64,000 bases of DNA from Granulicella sp. S156 (GTDB taxonomy: Bacteria; Acidobacteriota; Terriglobia; Terriglobales; Acidobacteriaceae): NCBI RefSeq assembly GCF_009766105.1, contig NZ_LMUH01000006.1, forward strand, positions 185,293 to 249,292, read 5' to 3'. Under the pieces are notes generated by a model that saw only the letters and a list, made by a program, of their open reading frames with translations, was not told where the DNA came from and did no database searches. The translations under genes and the position numbers were made by a program. Positions 34,980-44,054 of the stretch are shown here, piece by piece (within the stretch, counting starts at the first letter, position 1; each line of letters begins with the position of its first letter).

Positions 34980-35115
34980 CTCTGAAAAAGCCTTGACGCA
35001 ATGGGCGCGGCGGTTCGCAATGGCGCGCGACGACATTGGTGTTTCGTTATAAGCACTCCAGCCGTCGCGTATCGTTGCGAACCGTAGCGCCCATTGCGTC
35101 AAGGCTTTTTCAGAG
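34980..35115. repeat. 136-base imperfect palindrome (MITE-like)
   Basis: CTCTGAAAAAGCCTTGACGC at 34980 is the exact reverse complement of the sequence ending at 35115, and the match continues inward through the ATGGGCG / CGCCCAT block and GGTTCGCAA / TTGCGAACC. The element could fold into one long hairpin on either strand and ends in a T-rich run for transcripts from the left, so it may terminate the YVTN gene. No target-site duplication is obvious. Confidence 0.8.
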
Positions 35116-35161
35116 CAGATTCCCTGTCTTTTCTTTTCTTAAAAATACGAATAGTATATAC

Positions 35162-35475
35162 ATGGTGCGATACGAATGGGATGAGCGGAAAACCGTCTAA
35201 ACCAGCGCAAGCATGGCGGAATCTCATTCGAACTGGCAGCACTGGCCTTTGAGGACGAGCGCTGCCTGATCGGCCAGGATTGTGTCGATGAAACCGGAGA
35301 GCAGCGCTGGCACCTGATTGGCGCCGTCTCGATTGAATCCGGAATCACTGCCGTTTTGCTGGTTGTTCACGCCTATAGGGAGAATATCCATGGGGAAGAA
35401 GTCATTCGCATCATCTCAGCCCGCCGAGCTGAAAAGCATGAGTTCCGAAGATATCAAGAGCAGACAGTGGACTGA
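35162..35475 (+). pseudogene. brnT: BrnT toxin gene with one-base frameshift
   Basis: The first 12 codons (MVRYEWDERK...) and, in the next frame, the remainder (NQRKHGGISFELAALAFED ... EEVIRIISARRAEKHEFRRY) together give a full BrnT ribonuclease-type toxin. The first frame stops at TAA 35198-35200. One A missing from the run AAAA at 35189-35192 (AAAAA restores CGG AAA AAC CGT CTA) explains it exactly. The toxin is therefore inactive unless ribosomal or polymerase slippage at the A-run restores the frame. The coding sequence ends inside brnA, as in intact brnTA operons. Upstream, ATAC-GAATA-GTAT (35145-35157) is a possible BrnA site over the promoter. Confidence 0.82.
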
Positions 35476-35749
35476 AAAGGAGCGGCAAGCTCTGCGCAAC
35501 GCCAGCGAGCGCCAGGCTTCGAGCGACGAGTCGAGTCTCGATTTTTCGGAGATACCACGGCTGACCGAGAAGCAGCTCTCAGCTTTGGTAAAGCTGCGCG
35601 ACGCCAAACGAAAAGTGGCGGTCAGTGTCCGTCTCGATCCGCAGGTGCTCAGTTGGTTGCGTGCCAAGGGCGACGGGCACCTCACTCGCATCAACGATAT
35701 TTTGGTCAACTTGATGGAAGCCGAGCGTCGCATTGGCTCGAGACGATAG
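35390..35749 (+). CDS. brnA: BrnA-family antitoxin
   Basis: 119 residues from ATG 35390 (AGGGAGA eight bases upstream; ATG 35438 is an alternative). The C-terminal half carries the BrnA signature: IPRLTEKQLSALVKLRDAKRKVAVSVRLDPQVLSWLRAKG then HLTRINDILVNLMEAE, a ribbon-helix-helix DNA-binding fold that also neutralises BrnT. The N-terminal 60 residues are charged and disordered. It overlaps the end of the frameshifted brnT by 86 bases. Confidence 0.85.
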   Translation: MGKKSFASSQPAELKSMSSEDIKSRQWTEKERQALRNASERQASSDESSLDFSEIPRLTEKQLSALVKLRDAKRKVAVSVRLDPQVLSWLRAKGDGHLTRINDILVNLMEAERRIGSRR

Positions 35750-35755
35750 TGTCCC

Positions 35756-38700
35756 TCAGGCTTCCCGTTCCCGATTACGGGTAAGCAGGTAGTACACCAC
35801 CGGTGTTACCACCAGGCTCAACAGCATCGAGATCGCCAGGCCTCCGATTACTGCAATTGCCAACGGCTGCAACATTTGGGATCCAGCGCCAAAAGCGAAG
35901 GCCAGCGGCAACATACCGCAGACCGCGGCGACGGCGGTCATCAAGATAGGCCGCAGCCTCCGCTGCGCAGCCAGCAGCATGGCATCGCGAGCGCTGGCTC
36001 CCTCCGCGCGGAAGCGTTCGTCGGCATCGAGCAGCAGAATACCGTTCTTCGCCACGATGCCGATCACCATGATGAGTCCCATGAATGAAGCGACATTGAA
36101 GGTGATGCCGGTAAGCAGCAACGCGAAGACGACGCCGACGGTCGACAACACGGAGGACGCAAGGATCGCGACCGGAGCCGAGAGATTGCGGAACTCCGCC
36201 AGCAGCACCCCAAAGACAAGCACCAGCGCCAACAGGAGCACGCGCAGCAGATCCGCAAAGGACTTCTGCTGCTCCTGATAGGTTCCGCCGTACTCCACAC
36301 GCACGCTCGGCGGCAGGTGCATCGCCGCGATGACTTTCTGTACCTGCGCCACACCTGTGCCAAGATCGGAACCTTCAAGACGGCCGGTTACGACGACGGT
36401 CTGCTGCAGGTTTTCGCGATGAATCTCGTTCTGTGGCGGCAGTTGCGTGATCTGCGTCATGGAGCCGAGCGTAGCGGTATGGCCTGTGCTGCTGTTGAAG
36501 ACCGTGTTCTCGATGGCGTCGAGCGAGCTGCGTGTCTCGTCGCCCAAACGCACGCGGATGGTGTAGGGCCGGCCGTTTGCAATCAAGGGATCGTTCGGCG
36601 TCACGCCGTCGAGGATGGACGTCGCGTCCTCGGCCACCTCCGTTGGTGTGAAGCCCAGGCGAGCGGCCAGCACGGGGTCGACCTGGAAGTTGGTAGCGGG
36701 GCCGCTGATCGTATTTTCGACACCGTTCTGAACGTCGACCACGCCCTTCACCTTGCCGATAGCGTCGGCGACGCGTGGGCCGAGCTCATACAGCAGCTTC
36801 GAGTCGTTGGAGAAGAGCTTGATCTGGATCGGCTCAGGGGCGTTGGATAGGTCGCCGATCATGTCCTGCAGGACTTGCGTGAACTCGACATCCAGCGCCG
36901 GCTCGGTGGATTTTATCTGCTCGCGGACATCGTTCATCACATCGTCGATTCCGCGGCTGCGTTTGGACTTCAGCTTTACCGTGATGTCGCCAAAGTTCGC
37001 TTCCGTGACCGCCGCGAGTCCCAGCTGCAGTCCTGTGCGGCGCGACGTGCTTTCGACCTCAGGTGTGGCGTTCAATATCTGCTGGACGTGGCCGATCACG
37101 CGGTTCGTTTCAGCCAGGGAGCTGCCTGCAGGCATGGTGCAATCGAGAATGAAGCCGCCCTCGTCCATCTCGGGCAGCAGATCAGAGCCGAGCGAGCGAT
37201 ACGCAAAGAAGGCGCAGCCGCCCAGCACGATGCAGAGGAGTCCGAGTAGTTGCGGTTTGCGCAGCGACCACTCCAGGGCGGAGCGGTGCCACTGCATCAC
37301 ACGCGCGAGAACACGACCGGGTTCAGGATGTCCGTCTGCCTCCAGTGGGGTTGCGTCTCCTCTTCGGCCGCGCAGCAGTACGATGCCAAGGCTTGGAGTC
37401 CAGGTGAGCGCCAGCACCAATGAGGTCAGCAGCGAGATGGTCATGGTGATGGCCAGCGCGCGGAAGAAGCTGCCGGTTACGCCCGTCACGGCTACCAGCG
37501 GCAGGAAGACGACAACAGGCGTGATCGTCGAGCCGATCAGCGGGCGCATGATCTCGCGTAGCGCTTTGCGCACCGCTTCGATGCGGTGCTCGCCCGCGTC
37601 GCGATGCAGCACAATGTTTTCTACCACTACAATCGCATCGTCGATGACCAGACCGATAGCGGCAGCCAGACCTCCGAGCGTCATCAAGTTGAAGCTCTCG
37701 CCGATGATCCAGAGGAAGAGGATGGTGATGGCCACGGTGACCGGAATCACAAGGCCCGCGATGAGAGACGAGCGCCAGTCATGCAGAAAGACGAAGAGAA
37801 TGACGCAGGCAAGAATGAGGCCGATGAAGATCGCATCGCGCACGCTGGCGATGCTCTCGCGCACGAGCTGCGACTGGTCGTAGAAGGGTTCTAGCGTAAC
37901 GCCCGGCGGCAGCTTCTGCTTGAGTTGCGCGATTTTCGCCGCTACCTGGTCCGCGACGGCAACGGTATTGCCCGAAGACTGCCGCGTGATGTTGATCAGC
38001 ACAGCGGCTTTGCCGTTCGCGGTCACCACGGTATAGACGGGCATCGTTGCGTTTACGACCTGGGCGATGTCGCCGACACGAACCGCGGCGCCGCTGGCGG
38101 TAGTCTTTACGACGAGCTGCCGCAGCCCATCGATATCGTGCACCTGCGCGCCGACGAGGCCGAGTACCAACTGATGGTCCTGCTCGTAGAGGCCGGGCGA
38201 GTCGATGATGTTCGACGACTGAATGGCATTCGTGAGATCAAGGATCGTCACTCCCGCAGCCTGCAGCTTCGCGAGGTTTGGGATGATGTGGAACTCCGGG
38301 ACCTTGCCGCCTTGCACGGTTACCGTGCTGACGCCGGGCACGCGGTTCAGTGGTGGCGCAAGATCATAGGTGGCCAGCTCCCAGAGTTGGGTCTGCGAGA
38401 CCGTGTCCGACGTGAGGCTATATCCCAGAACGGGAAAGGTCGCGAAGGTCAGCCTGTTCGTGGTGATCTTCGCCGTTGCCGGCAAGCTCTGCTGGACTGT
38501 GTTCAGCGCGGTGTTCACCTGCTGTAAGGTGTGGAACATGTCCACCGACCAGTCGAAGAAGAGGCTTATTTCGGCCGAGCCGCGGCTGGTGTTGGAGCGT
38601 ACCGTGACCAGCCCTGGAACGCTATTCACCGCGTTCTCGATCGGCTTGGTGATCGTTACTTCCATCTGTTCAACGGGCATGACGCCGTTGTCGACACCGA

Positions 38701-38851
38701 TGACCACACGTGGAAAGTTTGTCTCCGGAAACACGGAGATCGGCACGCGAAATGCGGCCCAGGCTCCGGCGAGCGTAAGCACGAAGATGAAGAAGAAGAT
38801 GGTGCGCGTGGAGCGCGCCAGCCAGAAGGGCTGTGAGTCAGGCGAGGCCAT
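35756..38851 (-). CDS. RND efflux permease (HAE1/AcrB class)
   Basis: 1031 residues. Twelve membrane helices with the two large periplasmic loops expected for an RND pump; helix 1 is IFFFIFVLTLAGAWAAFRVP. Proton-relay acids are present in GLVIDDAIVVVENI (helix 4, about residue 400-410). The N-terminal periplasmic region has VTVRSNTSRGSAEISLFFDW. Takes up drugs or other small molecules from the periplasm and exports them with an adaptor and outer-membrane factor. Its ATG shares one base with the adaptor stop (TAATG), making it the last gene of the tripartite operon. Confidence 0.93.
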   Translation of the reverse strand: MASPDSQPFWLARSTRTIFFFIFVLTLAGAWAAFRVPISVFPETNFPRVVIGVDNGVMPVEQMEVTITKPIENAVNSVPGLVTVRSNTSRGSAEISLFFDWSVDMFHTLQQVNTALNTVQQSLPATAKITTNRLTFATFPVLGYSLTSDTVSQTQLWELATYDLAPPLNRVPGVSTVTVQGGKVPEFHIIPNLAKLQAAGVTILDLTNAIQSSNIIDSPGLYEQDHQLVLGLVGAQVHDIDGLRQLVVKTTASGAAVRVGDIAQVVNATMPVYTVVTANGKAAVLINITRQSSGNTVAVADQVAAKIAQLKQKLPPGVTLEPFYDQSQLVRESIASVRDAIFIGLILACVILFVFLHDWRSSLIAGLVIPVTVAITILFLWIIGESFNLMTLGGLAAAIGLVIDDAIVVVENIVLHRDAGEHRIEAVRKALREIMRPLIGSTITPVVVFLPLVAVTGVTGSFFRALAITMTISLLTSLVLALTWTPSLGIVLLRGRRGDATPLEADGHPEPGRVLARVMQWHRSALEWSLRKPQLLGLLCIVLGGCAFFAYRSLGSDLLPEMDEGGFILDCTMPAGSSLAETNRVIGHVQQILNATPEVESTSRRTGLQLGLAAVTEANFGDITVKLKSKRSRGIDDVMNDVREQIKSTEPALDVEFTQVLQDMIGDLSNAPEPIQIKLFSNDSKLLYELGPRVADAIGKVKGVVDVQNGVENTISGPATNFQVDPVLAARLGFTPTEVAEDATSILDGVTPNDPLIANGRPYTIRVRLGDETRSSLDAIENTVFNSSTGHTATLGSMTQITQLPPQNEIHRENLQQTVVVTGRLEGSDLGTGVAQVQKVIAAMHLPPSVRVEYGGTYQEQQKSFADLLRVLLLALVLVFGVLLAEFRNLSAPVAILASSVLSTVGVVFALLLTGITFNVASFMGLIMVIGIVAKNGILLLDADERFRAEGASARDAMLLAAQRRLRPILMTAVAAVCGMLPLAFAFGAGSQMLQPLAIAVIGGLAISMLLSLVVTPVVYYLLTRNREREA

Positions 38852-40119
38852 TAGTCTTTGTCCCCGCTCTGGCCAGCGGCTTTCATCTCCACTTTTGTTC
38901 CTTCGTCGAGGCCGTAACCGCCAGAGGTGATGATGGTGTCCGACGTACCGATGCCGCTTGTGATCTGCACCTTATCGGGAAGGCGAATGCCGACCTGTAC
39001 AGGCTTCAAGTGCGCTGCGCCGTCGCTGCCGATGACCATCACGCCGAGGCTTCCGTCTTTGGCGGGAATCAGTGCCTCCGTTGGAACCTGCAAGGCGTCC
39101 GGCACGGTCCTTCCGGCGATCGCGAGATGCACGGGCGTTCCGGCCTTCAACTTGCCGTCCGGATTCTTCAGGCGTACCCAGACCTCAACCGTAGTCGAGC
39201 CGGGATCGAGCGCCGGACTAATCAGAGAGACCGTGGCATCGACCGGCGCATCCATGCCTGGCACAGTGACCAGGGCCTTGTCTCCCACCTTCATCCGCTG
39301 CGTTACCGCTTGCGAAAGATGGACCTTCGCGAGCAGCGAGGAAGTGTCCATGATGGTGATGACCGGCGTGCCTGCCTGTGCAGTCTCACCGCTGAACAGA
39401 GGACGGTCGGTTACAACGCCGTCGATGGGGCTACGCAGCGAGGCGTAGCTCAACAGCGCCTCGGCGTTCTGGAACTTGCCCTTGGCCGAGGTCAGCTGGC
39501 CCTCCGCGCTCTTGCCGGCGGCGGTGTGGCTGACACTCTGAACGGATTGCAGATGCTTCGCCGCCGTGTCATACGCAGCCTGTGCCTGCACCAGTGCGGC
39601 CTCTGCGGTGTCGAGATCACGACCGGGGACCGCGCCCTCTTTGAACAGTTGCCTGCGCCCGCTCACGATGCTCTTGTTGAGATCAAGATTGGCCTTGGCC
39701 TGTGCGAGATCGAGTTCGGCTCTCTGGGTGTCTTCGGGGATCTGTGCTTTGGTGGTCTGGTCGTAGGTTGCCTCGGCTGCGGTGTAGCTGCCGCGATTGT
39801 CGAGTGCCGTCGCCGCAAGATCGCGGTCCTCGAGCGATACCAGGAGTTGTCCCGCATGCACGTGCGCTCCGCGCTGCACGTAGAACTCTTTTACCGGCGC
39901 GCTGATCTTTGGTGACAACGCGGCTTGTGCGAGGGGCGCAAGAATGGCGTCACCCGTGATCTGTTCCGAGATCGGTCCTGTCTCCGGCTTGGCAGCTTCT
40001 ACTGAAACCGCGACCTCCGGCGTTGGCTCGGATTTCTTGCAGCCGGCTATACCAAGGCACAGCAGCACGGCAAGAAACTGCATGGAGAGATATTCGATAT
40101 TTTTAGGTCGAAAGGGCAT
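38851..40119 (-). CDS. RND membrane-fusion protein (adaptor lipoprotein)
   Basis: 422 residues. Lipoprotein signal LLCLGIAGC (lipobox, Cys about residue 27). Barrel-sandwich halves PVKEFYVQRGAHVHAGQLLVSLED and LRSPIDGVVTDRPLFSGETAQAG flank a coiled-coil hairpin (about 100-220); beta-barrel and membrane-proximal parts follow (VKIHLSQAVTQRMKVGDKA-type and LKPVQVGIRLPDKVQI). Bridges the pump and outer-membrane factor. Lies three bases after the outer-membrane factor gene and couples to the pump gene by a one-base overlap. Confidence 0.92.
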   Translation of the reverse strand: MPFRPKNIEYLSMQFLAVLLCLGIAGCKKSEPTPEVAVSVEAAKPETGPISEQITGDAILAPLAQAALSPKISAPVKEFYVQRGAHVHAGQLLVSLEDRDLAATALDNRGSYTAAEATYDQTTKAQIPEDTQRAELDLAQAKANLDLNKSIVSGRRQLFKEGAVPGRDLDTAEAALVQAQAAYDTAAKHLQSVQSVSHTAAGKSAEGQLTSAKGKFQNAEALLSYASLRSPIDGVVTDRPLFSGETAQAGTPVITIMDTSSLLAKVHLSQAVTQRMKVGDKALVTVPGMDAPVDATVSLISPALDPGSTTVEVWVRLKNPDGKLKAGTPVHLAIAGRTVPDALQVPTEALIPAKDGSLGVMVIGSDGAAHLKPVQVGIRLPDKVQITSGIGTSDTIITSGGYGLDEGTKVEMKAAGQSGDKD

Positions 40120-40122
40120 GGG

Positions 40123-41508
40123 TCAAAACCTTCCCGTAAGTGTCTGGAGGTTGGCCAGCGCAACTTGATAGCGAACGGCGCCATTGGCGCGTGCGGTTTC
40201 GGAAGAGATGAGCGTGCTCTGTGCGTCGACAACTTCGAGCACTGTGCCTTCTCCACCGGTATAGCGAAGCCGAGTCAAGCGCAGGCTCTCCTGTGCGGTT
40301 GCGACGCTGTTGTCGAGCGAGGCTAGTTGGTCGCGGGCGGTAGCAGCTTCGTCGTAGAACTCCGCGAGATCCGCGATCAACCGGCGCTGCGCGGAGGAGA
40401 GCGCCACCTTCGCGGCGTCGCGGCGAATCTCGCTCTGCTTCACCTTGTGTTGGGTCGCGAGCCAGTCCCAGACAGGGATGTCGAGGGTAGCGCTGGCGGA
40501 GTAGCCGAGGTTCTTTGTGCCATCCGGCCCTTTCGCTGCAAACTGCGGAGCGTCGACTCCGTAGGCGAAGTTCAGTCCAAGGTCTGGGAGATAGGCAGCG
40601 CGCGCTGAAGTTACTTCAGCCTGACTCGCATGCAGCGAGGCCAGCGCACGCTTCAACTCGGCGTTGTTCTGCGCTGCAGAGGCTTCGACGTCGCTGCGGT
40701 CTGGAAGCACAGGCGTTGCAGGTGTCTCGATCTGGAAGGCGGTGCGCGGGTCAGGGAAGAGGAGTACGCCGAGTTCCAGACGAGCTTTCGAAGCTGCCAC
40801 CTCTGCGTCGGCCAGATCGCGGGTCCGCTGCTGCTGCTGCAACTGCGCTTTTACAACATCGGCATGGGCCGACTCGCGCGCGTCTTCCCGCTGCTGGGTG
40901 AGCGTCACGAAATGATTGGCTTCGTCAGCGGCATGTTCGATTGCTGTGAGCTTCTCATCAGCGGAGATCAATCCGTAGTACAGCGCCACAACGGCTGAGA
41001 TCAGGCCACGGCGCGCGATCTCCATCTCCGCGGCAGACTTCGCAGCGTTGGCATCGGCAAGCGTTACGGCGCTGAACTGCTGCAGCCCCAGCCTCTCAGT
41101 CACGACGCCCTGGCTGGCGTATTCATGCACCGCGTTGTTGGCGATGAATCGCGGCGCGGAGGCGGTGGCTGTCTGTCCGATGCGATCGTTTGACCCATTC
41201 CCCTGCGTAAAGAGGTATTCATTGTGATAGGTCGCGGAAGGCAGCAGGCCCGCGCGCGCGATCGAACGGTCCAGTTGCGAGACGCGGCTATCGGCTGCGG
41301 CTGCCGCAAACGCCGGCTCGTTGGCCTCAGCACGGCGAATCGCTTCATCCAGCGAGATCGTCGTGGGTGCGGTGGTTGCCGCATCAGGTCCCGATTGTGC
41401 TGCGGAGGGCCTTGCGCAGGCGAGCAGCGCAAGGCAGAGGGTGAATCCTGTGCGATAGTTGCCGATTGAGCAGCGAAGCATCATTCGAACAAAGATTACA
41501 GGTTGCAC
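40123..41508 (-). CDS. TolC-type outer-membrane efflux protein
   Basis: 461 residues with a signal sequence (hydrophobic ~20-38, ending SAAQS). Two internally repeated OEP halves with long coiled-coil helices: the first from LDEAIRRAEANEPAFAAAAAD, the second from ASAAQNNAELKRALASLHASQAEV and the RYTGGEGTVLEVVDAQSTLISSETARANGAVRYQVALANLQTLTG C-terminus. Forms the outer-membrane exit duct. First gene of the efflux operon; no adjacent regulator. Confidence 0.9.
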   Translation of the reverse strand: MQPVIFVRMMLRCSIGNYRTGFTLCLALLACARPSAAQSGPDAATTAPTTISLDEAIRRAEANEPAFAAAAADSRVSQLDRSIARAGLLPSATYHNEYLFTQGNGSNDRIGQTATASAPRFIANNAVHEYASQGVVTERLGLQQFSAVTLADANAAKSAAEMEIARRGLISAVVALYYGLISADEKLTAIEHAADEANHFVTLTQQREDARESAHADVVKAQLQQQQRTRDLADAEVAASKARLELGVLLFPDPRTAFQIETPATPVLPDRSDVEASAAQNNAELKRALASLHASQAEVTSARAAYLPDLGLNFAYGVDAPQFAAKGPDGTKNLGYSASATLDIPVWDWLATQHKVKQSEIRRDAAKVALSSAQRRLIADLAEFYDEAATARDQLASLDNSVATAQESLRLTRLRYTGGEGTVLEVVDAQSTLISSETARANGAVRYQVALANLQTLTGRF

Positions 41509-41586
41509 CTTAATGTTTGCTGAAGAAAGACATCAAGAGCTTCGCGAACGCATGAAAAGGCAGAACAGTACGGGAGTTCATAGCAA

Positions 41587-41626
41587 AGACAGAAAAGCAG
41601 AGCCTGACCGGCTCTGCTTTCTGGTG
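41587..41626 (-). terminator. Intrinsic terminator of the 148-residue secreted protein gene
   Basis: On the minus strand AAAGCAGAGCC-ggtca-GGCTCTGCTTTTCTGTCTTT forms an 11-base stem followed by a T-rich tail, 60 bases after the stop at 41685. The stem is symmetrical and may also work on the plus strand. Confidence 0.7.
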
Positions 41627-41684
41627 TGCTGCGAACGATACGTCTTGATCCAGTCGCTTGCTTTCAAGACGAATGGACTGATTT

Positions 41685-42131
41685 CTACCGGCGACCGCCG
41701 CCATGACCGCCGCCGCCACCACGCGAAAATCCAGCGGCGTGTTCCCCGCCGGCATCATGACCGGCATTGCCTGTGTGGCCTTGCCCGTCCCGCGCTTCGT
41801 TCCCGTGGAAGTGGTTGAACGACTGCTCTCCACGAGCTGGTAGCGGGCCATGATAACCATTACGAGGATCGTAGCGGTTATCGACATGCCCATAGAAACC
41901 ACGATGACCGTGGAACCAGGGGCCGGCTCCTATGAAGATACCGCCAGTGAACCAATCCGGACCGTAGTATCCGTAGTGAGCACAGTCATACGGCGCATAG
42001 TCGAAGTATCCGTAGGGGCAGTCGGGGGCTACACCGATATCAACCGAAACTTGAGCCGGTGTTTTCGCGCTGTTGGCGAACAAAAATCCAGCAGCAAGTG
42101 TAAGCAGACCGAGAAGTTTGGAAACGCGCAT
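41685..42131 (-). CDS. Small secreted Gly/His/Tyr-rich protein
   Basis: 148 residues; ribosome site GAGGTGAAAG before ATG. Signal peptide ends near TPAQVSV (about residue 27). The mature part starts VDIGVAPDCPYGYFDYAPYDCAHYGYYGPDWFTGGIFIGAGPW, with two cysteines, then becomes His/Gly-rich and ends in a GGGGGHGGGRR tail. Proteins of this pattern recur in Acidobacteriota and are unassigned. The histidine-rich tail could bind metals. A terminator follows the gene, and it is separate from the efflux operon. Confidence 0.7.
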   Translation of the reverse strand: MRVSKLLGLLTLAAGFLFANSAKTPAQVSVDIGVAPDCPYGYFDYAPYDCAHYGYYGPDWFTGGIFIGAGPWFHGHRGFYGHVDNRYDPRNGYHGPLPARGEQSFNHFHGNEARDGQGHTGNAGHDAGGEHAAGFSRGGGGGHGGGRR

Positions 42132-42290
42132 CTTTCACCTCGCAATAGAGGCTACTCCATAATCAGCAGCCTGTGTCTAAATTAGATGGCCTACACCTGT
42201 TCCCAGGCTGCTTAGCCTGCACCCGAATCTTATCGATTACTGCAGGAACGGTTTTGCGGCGCGGATACTGTGCTCTGACGATGCCAGTCG

Positions 42291-43458
42291 TCAGAAATAG
42301 TCGGCCAGCTTCACTTGCCGGATATCGCCACTCTGCATGGTGAACGTCAAGGTAGTTCCACTTGCGCTGTACCTCAAATTAGCGAGCGAGGTCTCGGGCC
42401 ACGCCTGCACCGACTTTCCGTTGATGAGGGTGCCTTTGTCTCCGACCTTAAATCCGGCAGCCTGCGCCGGACTATTCGGTGCGACGAATTCTACCGCAAA
42501 CCCAGCGTCCGCCTTCGTCAAAGAAAGTCCCAACCGATCTTTGGCGAACTGTGCTCGCGCGGCATCGGGGTAGGGCACTGCGTAGAGTCGCTCATGGGAA
42601 TAGTCGAGAATCAGGCGAAAGTGAGTGAGAACCGGAAGGCCAAGATCGCCGGCGATTGCGGTGGACGTGGTTCCGGCCACACTGGAAGGTATCAATGCAG
42701 CAGGCATATTCACGAACGTGACGCCAGCGAACTCAGCACGGTTCAAAGTAGCAACTGGTTCAACGACGAATCCGCCGGTACCGGCAGCTAATCTCTTTGA
42801 AAGTCGTCGGGCCCCCCAATAATTTGTGCGACTCATAGTAGGGCTGGTACACGAGTATCTCTCCGGAGTTGCCCAGACCTAATTCAAACTGGGCTGGCGG
42901 CGCACCTTCAATGGATACAGGGACCAAGTGCAGATCCTCGACCGGAATCAGCGGAACCTCCACCGCTCCATCCGGCTTAGCTTGGCTGGCAGGATCGCGA
43001 AAGGCGATACGGTGATGAGCGAAGTCGATATCCACAGTGAGTTCATTGAACGCATCGTCACCCAGCAAGAACGGCAACGGGTGCCCTATATGCCTGGCAA
43101 GTGGCGCGAAATCGACGACCGCGGCAGAGGTGTTTTGCAAGGTCAGGTCGCCGATCTGAATTTGCAGGCCATCAATCGTGGTGGAACCACTGCCAGGGTG
43201 AAGACCGACCGAGGCAGCAAATGTCTTGTCGATATCCGAGACAGGAAGACCCGTTGCGAGTTGGACCATTGTGTCGTGGCCGTTGATCTTAACCGGAACG
43301 AAGATGCGTTTCCCATCCTGGAACTCGAAGTTGATCCAGCCTGTTGACAATGCGCCGTCCTTGAAAATCGCCTTGTGAGCTGGAGCCGGGTTTGCCGCGC
43401 ACGAAATATCCAGAGTGCCAAAGGCAAGAACCAAAGCAGCCATCGAAGCCAGTCTCAT
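42291..43458 (-). pseudogene. Retropepsin-like aspartyl protease with PDZ domain, frameshifted
   Basis: Start ATG 43458 (GGGAG eight bases upstream), signal peptide, then an aspartyl-protease-like region (GWINFEFQDGKRIFVPVKINGH, LATGLPVSDID). The frame breaks at FKEISC, just before a stop at 42760, and the protein continues in another frame as GTGGFVVEPVATLNRAEFAGVTF ... followed by a PDZ domain (VAPNSPAQAAGFKVGDKGTLINGK) to 42291. One extra base near 42786 (removing T from AGCTGCCGG) rejoins the halves. The expected first active-site motif D-T/S-G is replaced by LATGL, so the protease may already have been inactive. Confidence 0.75.
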
Positions 43459-43569
43459 TTTTGATTCTCCCAAAGTGATTGAGTTCATAGACTGTCCCAA
43501 AGTCTAATCGGTCAACAATCAGCGCAGCCGTGCCCCCGGAAGGGGATCGAATCCGGCCTCGGTTCTAGC

Positions 43570-43998
43570 TTAGGAAAGATCGTCGTCAGGACGTTCCACA
43601 AGCTTCGTCATCAAGTCCAGCAGCACAGAACGCTCCTTCGAGCTAAGGGGGGAGAATGCAATTTTCAGGAACTCCAGATAGATTTCGTAGCCGCTATCGA
43701 GCATCTGTTTGCCGTGCGGGGTTAGGCGGTGATGCAGGGCGCGCCCTTTGCCACTCTCTCGTTCCACAAAGCCAAGCCGTATAAGCCTGGTCGTCAGGGT
43801 GCCGAAAGCTTGATCCGAGTTGAAGGTAAACTCCGCTAACGCATGCGCCGAGGCCTCCGGATTTCTGTGTATCTCCCGTAACGAATTCCACTGAACCAGG
43901 CTGATGCCCAGGCGGTTCAGTCGCCTGTCCAATGACCTGTGATGACGTGCTTGCACTCTCTTGATGGAAAGGCCAAGATGCTCATGTTGAGTTGACAT
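43570..43998 (-). CDS. MarR-family transcriptional regulator
   Basis: 142 residues with a winged helix: LGISLVQWNSLREIHRNPEASAHALAEFTFNSDQAFGTLTTRLIRLGFVERESGKGRALHHRLTPHGKQML, i.e. recognition helix then wing with RALHHRLT. Forms dimers that repress from palindromes. Its own ATG lies inside the perfect palindrome at 43997-44014, and it diverges from the hydrolase at 44055, so autoregulation and control of that gene are expected. Ligand unknown. Confidence 0.88.
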   Translation of the reverse strand: MSTQHEHLGLSIKRVQARHHRSLDRRLNRLGISLVQWNSLREIHRNPEASAHALAEFTFNSDQAFGTLTTRLIRLGFVERESGKGRALHHRLTPHGKQMLDSGYEIYLEFLKIAFSPLSSKERSVLLDLMTKLVERPDDDLS

Positions 43999-44020
43999 AT
44001 AAACATGTTTATATAACTAT
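43992..44020 (+). promoter_or_regulatory. MarR operator over the hydrolase promoter
   Basis: ATATAAACATGTTTATAT at 43997-44014 is an 18-base perfect palindrome. It overlaps the -35-like TTGACA (43992-43997) and runs up to a TAACTAT -10-like element, and also covers the marR start codon, so one bound dimer would block both divergent genes. Confidence 0.75.
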
Positions 44021-44054
44021 GTTGATTAGTCAAGTTTTAGAGGAGCTATTCAAC

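Noticed and set aside
34980..35115. Structured non-coding RNA
   Set aside because: The region is one long palindrome with terminal inverted repeats, better explained as a MITE-like element or terminator.
43531..43560. tRNA-like T-arm (GGATTCGATCC) on the minus strand
   Set aside because: The stem is mismatched and there is no anticodon arm or acceptor partner; only the short loop-like string is present.
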